Below are positions 27,515-37,182 of a stretch of 64,000 nucleotides of DNA, one piece after another. The stretch is from the NCBI GenBank assembly GCA_943789025.1, contig CALSSN010000021.1, positions 19,137-83,136 on the forward strand, written 5' to 3'. The notes under the pieces were generated by a model that was given only the letters and a program-made list of their open reading frames with translations, was not told the DNA's origin and did no database searches. Within the stretch, counting starts at the first letter, position 1. Each line of letters begins with the position of its first letter. The stretch is from an uncultured Verrucomicrobiales bacterium. Lineage in GTDB: Bacteria; Verrucomicrobiota; Verrucomicrobiia; Verrucomicrobiales; DEV007. The position numbers were made by a program, and so were the translations under genes.

Positions 27515-30500
27515 ATGATCAGACAAGACCGCTCGATAAGAGAATTCCTTGACGCTTTTCCAGAGGAAGTTCGTGCCTCCGGCGCCAGTCTCCATAAGGC
27601 CGGGGGTATTCTCGAGATCTTCGGCAATCACATTCTTGTCGAGGCGAAAGTAGCTTTCGAAGAGCAGGAATTCCGCATCGCTCTCAAGCTGAACGGCAAC
27701 GAATGGGTCGGTTACTGCAATGACGAGCCTTATGCCTGGCAGGCTCCGGTGTATGCCGCCATGCTCGAAAGAATCCGGCAGGGGGGTGCCCTGTCTCCGA
27801 CTTCGTCGGCCGAGTGCGATGGAGAGGGCACCATCTATGAAATCGCCGCGGCCAGACTTGACCGAAAGCTTCAACCTGATGAGGAAACCTATCTTGGAAA
27901 GCTTGAAAAGCGTTTTCGTCGATGGGAGGCCACCAACGAACTCTACGACACAGACGTCGTGCGCTTGAACAGCGCGTGGGAAATCGACGGCTACAACCCG
28001 CTCGTTCTCTGGCCGAATGCGCCTGGAAATATCCTCGAGTTCTGGAATTATCTCGCCTATGCGTTCGACAAGAAGAAACTCGGATTCCCGGATTTCATGC
28101 GTCCGCTCACTGATCTCGAGGCGGTGCAGGAGAGTCTTGAGGTCTGGGAGCGTCAGCGGGAAGTTGCTGGTTGGAAGGAGTCGATTCACCGCTTCACGGC
28201 CACTCCCCCTGTGCGAGCAAGGCGACCCACCCGATTTCGACTCCTCATCACCACGGAAGGGGCAAGGCTTCAGCAGGAGATCGAAGAGAATATGGGATTC
28301 GATACCGTGGCGACTCCGGAAGAGTATGCAGAAATCGCTGCAGCCCTCGAGGGAGGTGAACTCGAGATGGACCCCGCATCGGAGCTTATCCTCAGACACT
28401 TTCAGCATTACTGGAATGAGAACGCCAAGCTTGAGATTGACCTCCGTGAGGAAGCCGGCGGAAGCCTTCTCAACCAGCTTTTTCATCAGGAAAGCATTTT
28501 AGAGCATCTCGTGAACCTGGATGAGGTGCCTTTTTCAGTTCTCGAAGGCGCCGTCACATGGACCTGCGATGAGGCGGTGGCGAATGGCGGCGAGGCCTGC
28601 TGGCGCCTCCAGCTGATCGCTCCAGATGGCGAGCCCATCCCCCATGCCCTTCGTCTTCTCTCGGGGTCGCAGAACCTTTACCTCTCGGACGACTGCGCTT
28701 TCCACGGCCCTGATTTCTGGGGTAAAGGTACTGAGGTTTTTCCGGTTTACGAGATTCACCCCGAGATTATCGAGAACGGGACGGGGGTCGAGTTTCTCGC
28801 TCGGATCGGTGCGGTGCTGCCACCATCCTTGCAAGGCCGCGTGCGAGAGCGTCCTCTCCTTGTCAGTATTCATCTGGAACTAAAACGCGGTGTCACCTCT
28901 GCCTCCAGCGAGTATGTCTTCGCTACTATCACAGCCTCGGACAGTGCCAGTGAAAGGGTCGAGGTGTTCGGAAGAGACGGCTGCTGGCAGATCGAGGAGA
29001 GTCCTGAGGATCCCTCAGGGGATGCGCTCTACCGCTTTGACCGATCCGCCCTTTTTCTTTTTCCCGCACTTCTCGACGACCTTCAGGCAAGCTACGACCC
29101 CGGCATAGACGGGTGGAAGATTCGGGTGACGAAAGCCTTCCCTGAGATCTTCGCTCGGTGGGCGCGGAACATTCCTCCCGGCATCGTACTCGAGCCGGTG
29201 GGAGAGATTGCGACCTTACTGGAGGACCCGGTTTCCGGAAGCCTCAGCCTGGAAGTCGAAGGGTCGGAAATCGACTGGTTTGATATCAAGGTGTCTATCG
29301 CTGTGGAAGGCCACAAAGACCTGAGCAAAGCTGACATCAATGCCCTCGTCGCGGCCCGCGGGGGTTACGTCAGGGTCGAAGGACGCGGGTGGATGCGCCT
29401 CAAACTCGAGATGGGAGAGTCCGCGCGGGAAGCGATCGATCGTCTGGGAATCGACGCTTTCGACATGTCGGGGAAAACCCATCGCATGCACGCACTCCAA
29501 CTCGCCGATCCAGCCGCCAAGGAGGTCTTTAGCCAGCATGCGTGGGAGGACATTTCCTCACGGGCCAGCGCCCCTCAAACTCCACGTGCGCCCGGCCCCC
29601 CAGCAAGATGCTGGAGGCCGAGCTCAGGCCCTACCAGACCGAGGGTTTCCATTTTCTTTCCTACCTGGCGACCAACCGCTTCGGCGGAATCCTGGCTGAC
29701 GACATGGGTCTGGGCAAGACCATGCAGGCTCTCGCATGGATCCTCTGGTTGCGCGAGAAGAGCGACGACGATGGACCCGCGCCCGCTCTCGTTGTGGCAC
29801 CGAAGTCTGTCCTCGATGTCTGGGCCACCGAGATCGAGCGACATGCCCCGCTGCTGACCTATCAGGTGCTCCGGAGCAGAGAGGATCTGGAGATCGATCA
29901 CGTGGTCAAGGAAGTCGATGTTCTGATCATCAATTATGCTCAGCTGCGGTCCTCCATTGAGGAATTAAGGAAGGTTTGCTGGGTGGCCGCCATTCTGGAC
30001 GAAGGCCAGCAGATCAAGAATCCGGATTCCAAGGCGGCTAAGGCGTCGAGGATGCTGGAGGCTGAGAACCGACTGGTCCTCTCAGGAACCCCGATCGAGA
30101 ATCGTCTCCTTGATGTCTGGAGCCTGATGGCCTTTGCCATGCCCGGAGTGCTGGGTGATCGAAAGTATTTTCGTGAGCGCTTTGACCGCCGGAAAGACGT
30201 GACTGCCCAAGGACGCCTGACCGCACGGCTGCGCCCGTTCCTGCTCCGCCGCACCAAGAATCAGGTCGCTCTCGACCTGCCTCCAAAGGTGGAGGAAGAG
30301 GTGCTCTGTCAAATGGATGAAGAGCAGCAGCAGCTCTATGACGCGGAGTGTGCTCGAGCCAGAACCAATCTTCTCGAGATGGGGGAAGACGGGTTGAAAA
30401 GTCAGCCGTTTGCGATTCTTCAGGCGCTCATGCGGCTGCGGCAAATATGCTGTCACCCCACCCTGATCGATGATGCCCATCGCGATGTCGAGAGCGCGAA

Positions 30501-31012
30501 GATGGAGGCGCTCTTTTACCTGCTCAACCAGCTTCGGGAAGAGGGGCACAAGGCGCTGGTCTTCTCCCAGTTTACCTCACTTCTCTCACTGGTTGAAGCG
30601 CGGCTTGAAGAGGAAGATCGCCCGTACCATCTCCTTACCGGGAAAAACGGAAAACAGGAGTGAGGTGGTGCGAAATTTCCAGCGAAGTAAAGATCCCGAT
30701 GTTTTTCTGCTTTCTCTCAAGGCTGGCGGCAGTGGTCTCAACCTGACCGCAGCCAGTTACGTGATCCTCTTCGACCCGTGGTGGAATCCCGCTGTGGAGG
30801 CACAGGCGATTGACCGGACCCACCGGATTGGGCAGGTCAACCATGTGATGGCCTACCGCCTGATCACCCGAAACACGGTGGAGGAGAAAATCCGTCGCCT
30901 TCAGGCGCAGAAGCAGGATCTCATCAAAGGAGTGCTCGGCTCAAACGACAGCAGCTTCGCTGGAAATCTCGACATGAAAGACCTCAAATTCCTCCTCGGA
31001 GAGGGCGCTTGA
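27515..31012 (+). CDS. SNF2-family DEAD/DEAH helicase, two frameshifts
   Basis: The N-terminal ~690 residues are a poorly recognised region found in large bacterial SNF2 proteins. The helicase begins near 29610: RPYQTEGFHFLSYL, Walker A ADDMGLGKT, Walker B LDEGQQIKN, LSGTPIENRLLDVWSLM, then helicase-C with SLKAGGSGLNLTAASYV, FDPWWNPAVEAQA and DRTHRIGQ. The frame is lost at the C6 run 29596-29601 (one base short) and regained at the A5 run 30643-30647 (one base extra). All motifs are present once the three pieces are joined (~1165 aa), so the gene is probably intact in the organism. Likely a chromatin- or transcription-associated translocase such as the RapA/HepA relatives; role not shown. Confidence 0.85.
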
Positions 31013-31038
31013 GCAAGACTTTCTTCTTCTTCACGTGA

Positions 31039-31734
31039 TCAGTAATTGCCTGGGGGAGGCTTGAGGAGCGGCAGGGGAAGAATTTCGCTCGCCGAAGGTG
31101 GGACCGTCTCGCTTCGATCCGGATTTCGGTTGGCTTCTTCTGGCGTAGAATTTTCCTCCTCACTGCTGCGCTCTGGCACCGCTGCAACTTCGGCAGGAAC
31201 CTCGGTCTTTTCTCGAGCTCGGATCTCCTCAGGCGGGAGTCGGAGGGGAGGGAGATCCGAGGCATCGAGCCCGATTTTTGTCTCGCCAGCGGGAGGCCCT
31301 TCCTCGATCAGGTCAGCTCCATCCTCTCCAGCCAGTTCTGCGACTGCTCCCACCGTCTCGGTTTTCTCATCCGGGGTTCCTGGGATTTCCTGATAATAAA
31401 TCAGATCACCTGTCCCGGGGGAGCCGCTTTTGATATCGGCAATGAACAGCGTCCCTCTCTTTTCAAGGCTGCGCTCGAGGAGTCCCCCCTCGCCGCTGCC
31501 GTCCCTCGGGCGCCATTCGAGTTCTTCACCCGCCTTCGGCACCCACCTTGCTGTGCGCTTGAAGACGACAAAATCTTTTCCCTGGACCCCCTTGATCACG
31601 CCAATCAGGTAGCGTTTCGGCTTCGAGGAAACTACCTCTGACTCTTTTTTCGGGGAGTTGCAGGAAAAAAGCAGTGCGAAAAAGAAACAGGATGAAAGCG
31701 AGACAAGCAGGATTTTTGAAGGGCGATCTTCCAT
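31039..31734 (-). CDS. Hypothetical lipoprotein, acidic and Pro/Glu-rich
   Basis: The 231-residue product has a lipoprotein-type signal ([19 protein letters not shown]; Cys near residue 25). A small beta-rich domain follows ([20 protein letters not shown], then [10 protein letters not shown]), and the C-terminal half is low-complexity, rich in Glu and Pro. The ATG at 31734 is preceded by a GGAAG-type ribosome-binding site formed by a short GGAAGAT direct repeat. It starts 38 bases after the clpX stop and is probably cotranscribed with clpP-clpX. No family is recognised. Confidence 0.7.
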   Translation of the reverse strand: MEDRPSKILLVSLSSCFFFALLFSCNSPKKESEVVSSKPKRYLIGVIKGVQGKDFVVFKRTARWVPKAGEELEWRPRDGSGEGGLLERSLEKRGTLFIADIKSGSPGTGDLIYYQEIPGTPDEKTETVGAVAELAGEDGADLIEEGPPAGETKIGLDASDLPPLRLPPEEIRAREKTEVPAEVAAVPERSSEEENSTPEEANRNPDRSETVPPSASEILPLPLLKPPPGNY

Positions 31735-31772
31735 CTTCCATCTTCCAGTTGCAGAAATGCATGATTCGCCGT

Positions 31773-33066
31773 TCAGGCTGCGTTTTTGGCAGCCCGTTTT
31801 CGGATGATCGGCGGCTTTTTCCCTTCGACCACATTCGCATTGATGGTGACTGTATCGATGTCGTTCCGACTCGGCGTCTCGAACATGACATCGAGCATCA
31901 CCCTTTCGAAGATAGAGCGGAGCGCGCGCGCACCCGTGCCCCTCTCCACGGCTTCTTCCGCGAAGGCTCGCAGCCCGTCTTTGGTAATCTTCAAAGTGAC
32001 GCCATCCATGGCCAGCAGTTTGCCATACTGTTTCGCCATCGCGTTCTTCGGCTCGGTCAGAATTCTGACCAGTTCTTTCTCCGTGAGCTTCTCCAATGAG
32101 GAAACAACAGGGAGACGACCGACGAACTCGGGGATCAGCCCGAAGGAGAGCAAATCCTCGGGCTGAATATCCTGCAGGCCAATACTGCCTTGGGTGTTTT
32201 TCTTTTCCTTGCTGCCGGAAACGGACACGGGTTTGCCAAAGCCGAGCACGTTTTTGCCTTCTCGACGGGCGATAATGTCCTCGATACCGACGAAGGCACC
32301 GCCACAGATGAAAAGAATTTTTCCAGTGTTGACCTGAATATACTCCTGCTGCGGGTGCTTGCGCCCACCTTGCGGGGGGGACATTGCAAACCGTGCCTTC
32401 CAGCATTTTTAAGAGTGCCTGCTGAACTCCCTCACCGGAGACGTCACGGGTGATACTGACATTCTCGGTTTTGCGGCCGATTTTGTCGATTTCATCGATG
32501 TAGATGATTCCGAGTTCGGCGCGCTGCACATCGTAGTCTGCTGACTGCAGGAGGCGCAGAATGATGTTTTCAACATCTTCTCCCACGTAGCCCGCTTCGG
32601 TCAGGGTCGTGGCGTCCGCGATACAGAACGGGACATTCAGCTGGCGGGCGAGAGAGCGGGCAAGGAGGGTCTTTCCGGATCCGGTAGGCCCGACAAGCAG
32701 AATATTGCTTTTCTCGATCTCCACGTCCTCAAAATCCGCGTGTTCTTTCCCGAGGGTATCGGCTTCAGTTCCCGAGACCCGCTTGTAATGGTTGTGCACG
32801 GCAACCGAGAGTACTTTTTTGGCGTCCTCCTGTCCGATGACATGTTCACCGAGGTTTGCACAGATTTCCGCTGGCTTCGGAACACTGAGGCTTTTCTGGG
32901 ATGAGCTCGGGCTTGCGGCTTCTTTCAGTTCTTTATCAAGGATGCCTTTACAAACGATGATGCAGCTGTCGCAGATGTAGACACCAGGTCCTGCGATCAG
33001 CTTCTTGACTTCTGCGTGGCTCTTGCCGCAGAAAGAACACATGGTGAGGTTTGCAGCGCGTGCCAT
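31773..33066 (-). CDS. clpX: ATP-dependent Clp protease ATP-binding subunit ClpX, frameshifted
   Basis: ClpX unfolds proteins and feeds them to ClpP. Visible parts are the zinc-binding domain ([17 protein letters not shown] ... CDSC), Walker A GPTGSGKT, Walker [14 protein letters not shown], the pore loop [10 protein letters not shown] and, in the next frame, [24 protein letters not shown] and the C-terminal sensor [11 protein letters not shown]. The frame breaks at a run of seven G (32374-32380 on the + strand); six would give an unbroken ClpX of ~430 residues. A homopolymer sequencing error is the simplest reading. Start ATG 33066 fits the family ([14 protein letters not shown]). It follows clpP by 58 bases. 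Confidence 0.93.
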
Positions 33067-33124
33067 ATCAGTGAAAACAGAGGGTTGCTGCAACTTAAAC
33101 TCTCACCACGGAAAATACGAACCG

Positions 33125-33832
33125 TTATTTCCCGTCCTTATCAGCTTCAGTTTTGCCATCTTTCCCGGCCTTTTCCTTGGCGCTGGGTGTGCTTTCAGCT
33201 CTGTGTTCAAGGACTTTGTCGACAAGCCCGAACTCCATCGCTTCCGTAGCTGTCAGGTAATTATCACGGTCACAGGCGTCTTCGACGATCTCTACTTTCT
33301 GTCCGGTATGGTGAGCGATAATCGTGTTCAGGCGTTTCTTCAGCCGATACATGAATTCCACGGTGCGCTCGACATCGGAAGCCGTTCCTTTGGCACCTCC
33401 GGAGACTTGATGGATCATGATGTCCGAATTGGGGAGGGCGTGACGCTTGCCCTTGGTGCCTGCGCAGAGAAGGACAGCACCCATGCTCGCTGCAATGCCG
33501 ATGCAGTAGGTGTTCACGTCGCAGGTGACGAAGCGCATGGTGTCGTAAATGGCGAGCCCTGCGGTGACCGATCCTCCAGGTGAGTTGATATAGATGTTGA
33601 TGTCTTTTTTCGGATCCTGCATCTGGAGGAAAAGAAGCTGGGCGATGACGATGTTGGCGACCTGATCGTCGATTGGAGTGCCGATGAAGACGATCCTGTC
33701 TTTAAGAAGGCGGGAATAGATATCGTAGGCCCGCTCCATCCGTCCTTCGGATTCGATGACAGTAGGAACGATGTAACCGCTCGGGCCGGAAGGAGAAATA
33801 CTAGTAGGAGGAAAATTTTCTGAGGAGGACAT
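33125..33832 (-). CDS. clpP: ATP-dependent Clp protease proteolytic subunit ClpP
   Basis: This is the serine peptidase that forms the double heptameric chamber with ClpX. The catalytic Ser lies in [11 protein letters not shown], His in [11 protein letters not shown] and Asp in [29 protein letters not shown] is the oxyanion-hole segment. At 235 residues it has a longer than usual C-terminal tail, Lys/Asp-rich ([16 protein letters not shown]), beyond the normal ~200 residues. It heads the clpP-clpX-lipoprotein unit. Confidence 0.95.
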   Translation of the reverse strand: MSSSENFPPTSISPSGPSGYIVPTVIESEGRMERAYDIYSRLLKDRIVFIGTPIDDQVANIVIAQLLFLQMQDPKKDINIYINSPGGSVTAGLAIYDTMRFVTCDVNTYCIGIAASMGAVLLCAGTKGKRHALPNSDIMIHQVSGGAKGTASDVERTVEFMYRLKKRLNTIIAHHTGQKVEIVEDACDRDNYLTATEAMEFGLVDKVLEHRAESTPSAKEKAGKDGKTEADKDGK

Positions 33833-34175
33833 GATTTTCTAACTAATCGCGGCGGCGCCTCCTTTGTCAACGCGGCAGAGGCCGGTACGGATGCCGCAAA
33901 GAAAGGAAGGCATTTGCACGGTGGAACAGTGGCTATCCAGAATCAGGCTGGAGAACCAGGCCGGTCTCTCCCGCCAGCAATCCAAAGCGCTGAGAACCGT
34001 GATTCCTGATGCTGATCCGGTGTCATGGCGTTGCGAGCCTTTTTCGGCGCGGCGGGCCTGAGGGATCGATTGCCGGATTACCGGATTACCGGATTACCGG
34101 ATTGCCGGATTGCCGGATTGCCGGATTGCCGGGCCGAAGCATTCCGCGTATCATGCGACGTTCCCGACATCCCAA
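33833..34175. other. Intergenic gap between clpP and gdh
   Basis: The divergent gap of ~340 bases should contain promoters of clpP and the dehydrogenase; I see no unambiguous ones. Its right half is taken up by an 8-base tandem array. No small gene is supported. Confidence 0.5.
34069..34132. repeat. Eight tandem copies of an 8-base unit ATTRCCGG
   Basis: Eight uninterrupted units occupy 64 bases: one ATTGCCGG, three ATTACCGG, then four ATTGCCGG. The single A/G variation is clustered, which points to copying of neighbouring units. It ends 43 bases before the ATG of the glutamate dehydrogenase gene, so copy number could change its leader or promoter spacing. Confidence 0.95.
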
Positions 34176-35445
34176 ATGCCCAGCACCTCCCACCCGAAGC
34201 TTTTTGAAATGGCAGTGCGCCAGTTCCAGCACGCCGCCGATCTTATTGGAATTGACCGACGCTACCAGGACATCCTGGCGGAACCGAAGAACGAAATTCT
34301 CGTCAACTTCCCGGTGCGTATGGATGACGGGACGATTCGGATGTTTCGTGGCTACCGGATCCAGCACAACAATTTGCTCGGGCCCTTCAAAGGAGGACTG
34401 CGTTTCCACCCGGCGGTGGATCAGGATGAAGTGCGTGCTCTGGCGGCCTGGATGACCTTCAAAACCGCGCTGGTAGGCATTCCTTTCGGAGGCGCCAAAG
34501 GCGGGGTGACTCTCGAGCCGAAAGATTTCAGCGCGTCTGAACTGGAAAGGATCGTGAGGCGTTTCACTCATGCTCTGGGAGAAAACATCGGCCCGAATCA
34601 TGACATCCCGGCACCGGATATGGGGACCAACAGCCAGACCATGGATTGGCTGATGGATACCTTCGCCAACCTGCAGGATCCTTCGATGCGGCAGGACGTG
34701 AAGGGAGTGGTTACCGGAAAGTCGCTGGCCTGCGGCGGATCAGAAGGGCGCGAAGAAGCCACCGGCGCCGGAGTTCTCTACAGTCTCCGGCACTGGTGCG
34801 GTGAGGGAGAACCTTATCCTCGACGATCTTCGGGTGGCGGTGCAGGGATTTGGCAACGTAGGGAGCCACTTCTCCCGTCTGGCAGCTGCTGGAGGGTGTC
34901 GGATCGTGGCGGTTGCCGATCACAGTGCGACGCTGCAGCGCGAGCGGGGCATCGACATTCCTGCCCTTCTCTCCTGGGTGGGAGAGCACCGGGTGCTCAA
35001 GGGCTTTCCCGGTGCCGAGGAGGTCGACAACGAGGCTCTCTTCGATGCGGATGCAGATGTCTTCGTGCCAGCCGCGCTGGAGAACCAGATCACTGAAGAA
35101 CGTGCACACCGACTGCGTTGCCGGCTGATCATTGAGGCCGCGAATGGCCCGACGACCGAGGCGGCGGAAAGGATCCTCTGCGAGCGAGGGATTGAGATCT
35201 GTCCGGACATTCTCGCGAACGCAGGGGGGGTGACCTCTTCCTATTTTGAGTGGTTGCAGAACAAATCATCAGAGTTCTGGAAAGCCTCCGAGCTCGACAA
35301 CAAGTTACGCGACACCCTATGGGCTGCCCACGATCGCGTTGTGGCCAGACGGCACGAGCTGGGATGCAGCTTCCGGGACGCTGCCTACGCGGTGGCACTG
35401 GAGCGACTCGGTGAGGTTTACGAAAGGCGCGGCATCTTTCCGTAA
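34176..35445 (+). CDS. gdhA: Glutamate dehydrogenase (Glu/Leu/Phe/Val family), frameshifted
   Basis: The enzyme interconverts glutamate and 2-oxoglutarate plus ammonia. N-terminal catalytic motifs are intact: GPFKGGLRFHP, MTFKTALVGIPFGGAKGGV with the catalytic lysines, and DIPAPDMGTNSQTMDW. The NAD(P) domain is in another frame: VAVQGFGNVGSHFSRLAAAG, VADHSA, VFVPAALENQI and ANAGGVTSSYFEWLQN. The shift lies near 34795-34807, where one extra base follows SLRHW. Joined length is ~420 residues, which is normal, so a sequence error is likely. Cofactor specificity is not certain. It is convergent with the esterase gene. Confidence 0.88.
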
Positions 35446-35491
35446 TCGGCGCCCATCAAAATGTTTTCAGTTACGAGTTCGAGGTGCGGGG

Positions 35492-36304
35492 TTAACGCCT
35501 GCCAGAATGACGTTTTTGAGAAAAAAGCCAGCGATAAAGAGCCGGGTCATCATAGGCGCGTCGGCCGGCATTGTGCCCCATATCCGAGTAGATAGTGAGT
35601 CTGGCATTTTTGTGTCCCTCTGCTCGGACCGCATCGATCACCCGCTGCGACCGCTCGGCTGGCACGACTCGGTCCTCGGCACCGGCGAAAGCCCAGATCG
35701 GGACTTTCAACAGGCTTTCGATCCAGCGATCAAATTCCGGAGTGACGGCCTTCGGGCCGCCCCGGCCGATCCCACCGACTATCGGCGCGATAGCAGCGAA
35801 GTATTCAGGCCGGGTAGCCGCCCATACCCACGTTCCATAGCCCCCCATACTATTTCCCGTCAGGTAGATGCGGCTTGCATCGATAGGGAGAGTCTCCTTG
35901 AGCTGATGAAGAAAAATGTCGAGATCTGCAGGTGTCCAGACTCCGCGATCTCCGGCAGGAGAGTGTCTTAAACACTGGGGAGCGACGAGGAGACACGGGG
36001 AGTGCCCGAGCCTCTCGATCGAGCGCAGGACAGCCCCCGGCTGCCCCGCGATGCGACGTACGTCGTCACCCACCCCACCGGCTCCGTGGAGGTAGATGAC
36101 GATCGGGAGTAGGTCTTTGGAGGCCTTGAGGTCGGGGGTGAGAAGGAGGTAGTCGGGGTTGAGGAATTCAGTCTTCTCCGCCACGTCGTCTGGAAGCCTG
36201 AGAACCTCTGACCGCGGCGGAGGCTGGGCAAGCGTCAGGGAAACAAAGGTCAACAAAGAGAGGAGAGAAAAAGTCGTGTGCGCCAGGATCCGTATTGCAT
36301 CCAC
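35492..36304 (-). CDS. Secreted alpha/beta-hydrolase (PHB-depolymerase/esterase-like)
   Basis: The 270-residue protein has a signal peptide (LLSLLTFVSLTLAQ, likely cleaved near residue 26) and an alpha/beta-hydrolase core. The oxyanion region is IVIYLHGAGGVGDD, the nucleophile elbow YLTGNSMGGYGT (GxSxG), the acid AGAEDRVVP and the histidine SDMGHNAG. Such enzymes act on esters in the periplasm or outside the cell, often feruloyl or polyhydroxyalkanoate esters; the substrate is not known. It starts at a GTG with AGGA six bases upstream, and lies 58 bases after pcm on the same strand, so cotranscription is possible. Confidence 0.85.
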   Translation of the reverse strand: MDAIRILAHTTFSLLSLLTFVSLTLAQPPPRSEVLRLPDDVAEKTEFLNPDYLLLTPDLKASKDLLPIVIYLHGAGGVGDDVRRIAGQPGAVLRSIERLGHSPCLLVAPQCLRHSPAGDRGVWTPADLDIFLHQLKETLPIDASRIYLTGNSMGGYGTWVWAATRPEYFAAIAPIVGGIGRGGPKAVTPEFDRWIESLLKVPIWAFAGAEDRVVPAERSQRVIDAVRAEGHKNARLTIYSDMGHNAGRRAYDDPALYRWLFSQKRHSGRR

Positions 36305-36362
36305 CTATGTTCCTGCTTTGGCAAGCATGTATCCAGTCCTTCCTGGTGAAGAGCACCCCAAG

Positions 36363-37022
36363 TTACGCATCCTGATCGCTCCACGCCTCCTCACCGACAA
36401 GCGGGACGAAGCGCACTCCACCCAGAGAGTCTTGTTTGAATGTGTCCTCGCTGGTGCGTTGGATCAGAAGCAGATCCTGCCCGCCATGGTGGTCACCGAC
36501 CGGGATGACGAGGCGCCCACCGATTGCGAGTTGTCGCAGCAAACTCGGCGGCGGCTCTGGGGCTCCTGCGGCTACCGCAATGCCCTCAAAGGGAGCTGCT
36601 TCTGGCCATCCGAGAGTTCCGTCGCCACACCTGGTATGGATATTCTGGTAGCCCAGCTCCCGGAATCGCTTACCCGCCTGACCAGCCAGGATCTGATGCC
36701 GCTCGATGGTAAACACCTCAGCTGCTATCTGGGCAAGAACCGCAGCAGCGTAACCAGATCCGGTCCCGATGTCGAGTACCCGGGAGTCGGCTGAGAGAGC
36801 AAGCGCCTCAGCCATCCGAGCCACCACGCATGGCTGGGAGATTGTCTGCCCTACTCGGATGGGAAGTGGGTGGTCTGCGTAGGCTTGGCTGGTGTGTTCT
36901 GAAGAGACAAAACGTTCCCGCGGGACTGTGCCCATGGCTTTGAGCACTTGAGGGTCGGTGATGCCGCGCCTGACGATCTGTTGGTCGACCATCGCACGGC
37001 GAAGTTCTTCGAAAGGTCTCAT
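36363..37022 (-). CDS. pcm: Protein-L-isoaspartate O-methyltransferase
   Basis: PCMT methylates isoaspartyl residues in damaged proteins using S-adenosylmethionine. The N-terminal helix (MVDQQIVRRGITDPQVLKAM), VPRERFV and DHPLPIRVGQTISQP are diagnostic. SAM-binding motif I is VLDIGTGSGYAAAVLAQ, with FTIERHQILA after it, and GDGTLGWPEAAPFEGI is motif II. The ATG at 37022 gives MRPFEELRR and ~219 residues, the usual length. It is divergent from the hybrid kinase gene. Confidence 0.94.
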   Translation of the reverse strand: MRPFEELRRAMVDQQIVRRGITDPQVLKAMGTVPRERFVSSEHTSQAYADHPLPIRVGQTISQPCVVARMAEALALSADSRVLDIGTGSGYAAAVLAQIAAEVFTIERHQILAGQAGKRFRELGYQNIHTRCGDGTLGWPEAAPFEGIAVAAGAPEPPPSLLRQLAIGGRLVIPVGDHHGGQDLLLIQRTSEDTFKQDSLGGVRFVPLVGEEAWSDQDA

Positions 37023-37182
37023 AAACTGAGAAAAACTGCGCTCCCGAAACAATGCGGAAAGCGCCACTTTACAAGTTCTTTGCCGAAATAGCGCTTTTCA
37101 ACCCTGGAATTTCAGAGTTATTTGGGTAAATATTTGTGCTGATAACTGCGATGAACTGCCTCAAGAGAGAGTCAATGTAAGA

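Noticed and set aside
32374..32380. Programmed frameshifting in clpX
   Set aside because: A slippery run is present but no stimulatory structure was seen, programmed shifts are not known to me for clpX, and other genes in the window show similar single-base errors.
34069..34132. Possible CRISPR-like repeat array
   Set aside because: Units are 8 bases and directly adjacent with no spacers; the same holds for the arrays near 56430 and 971.
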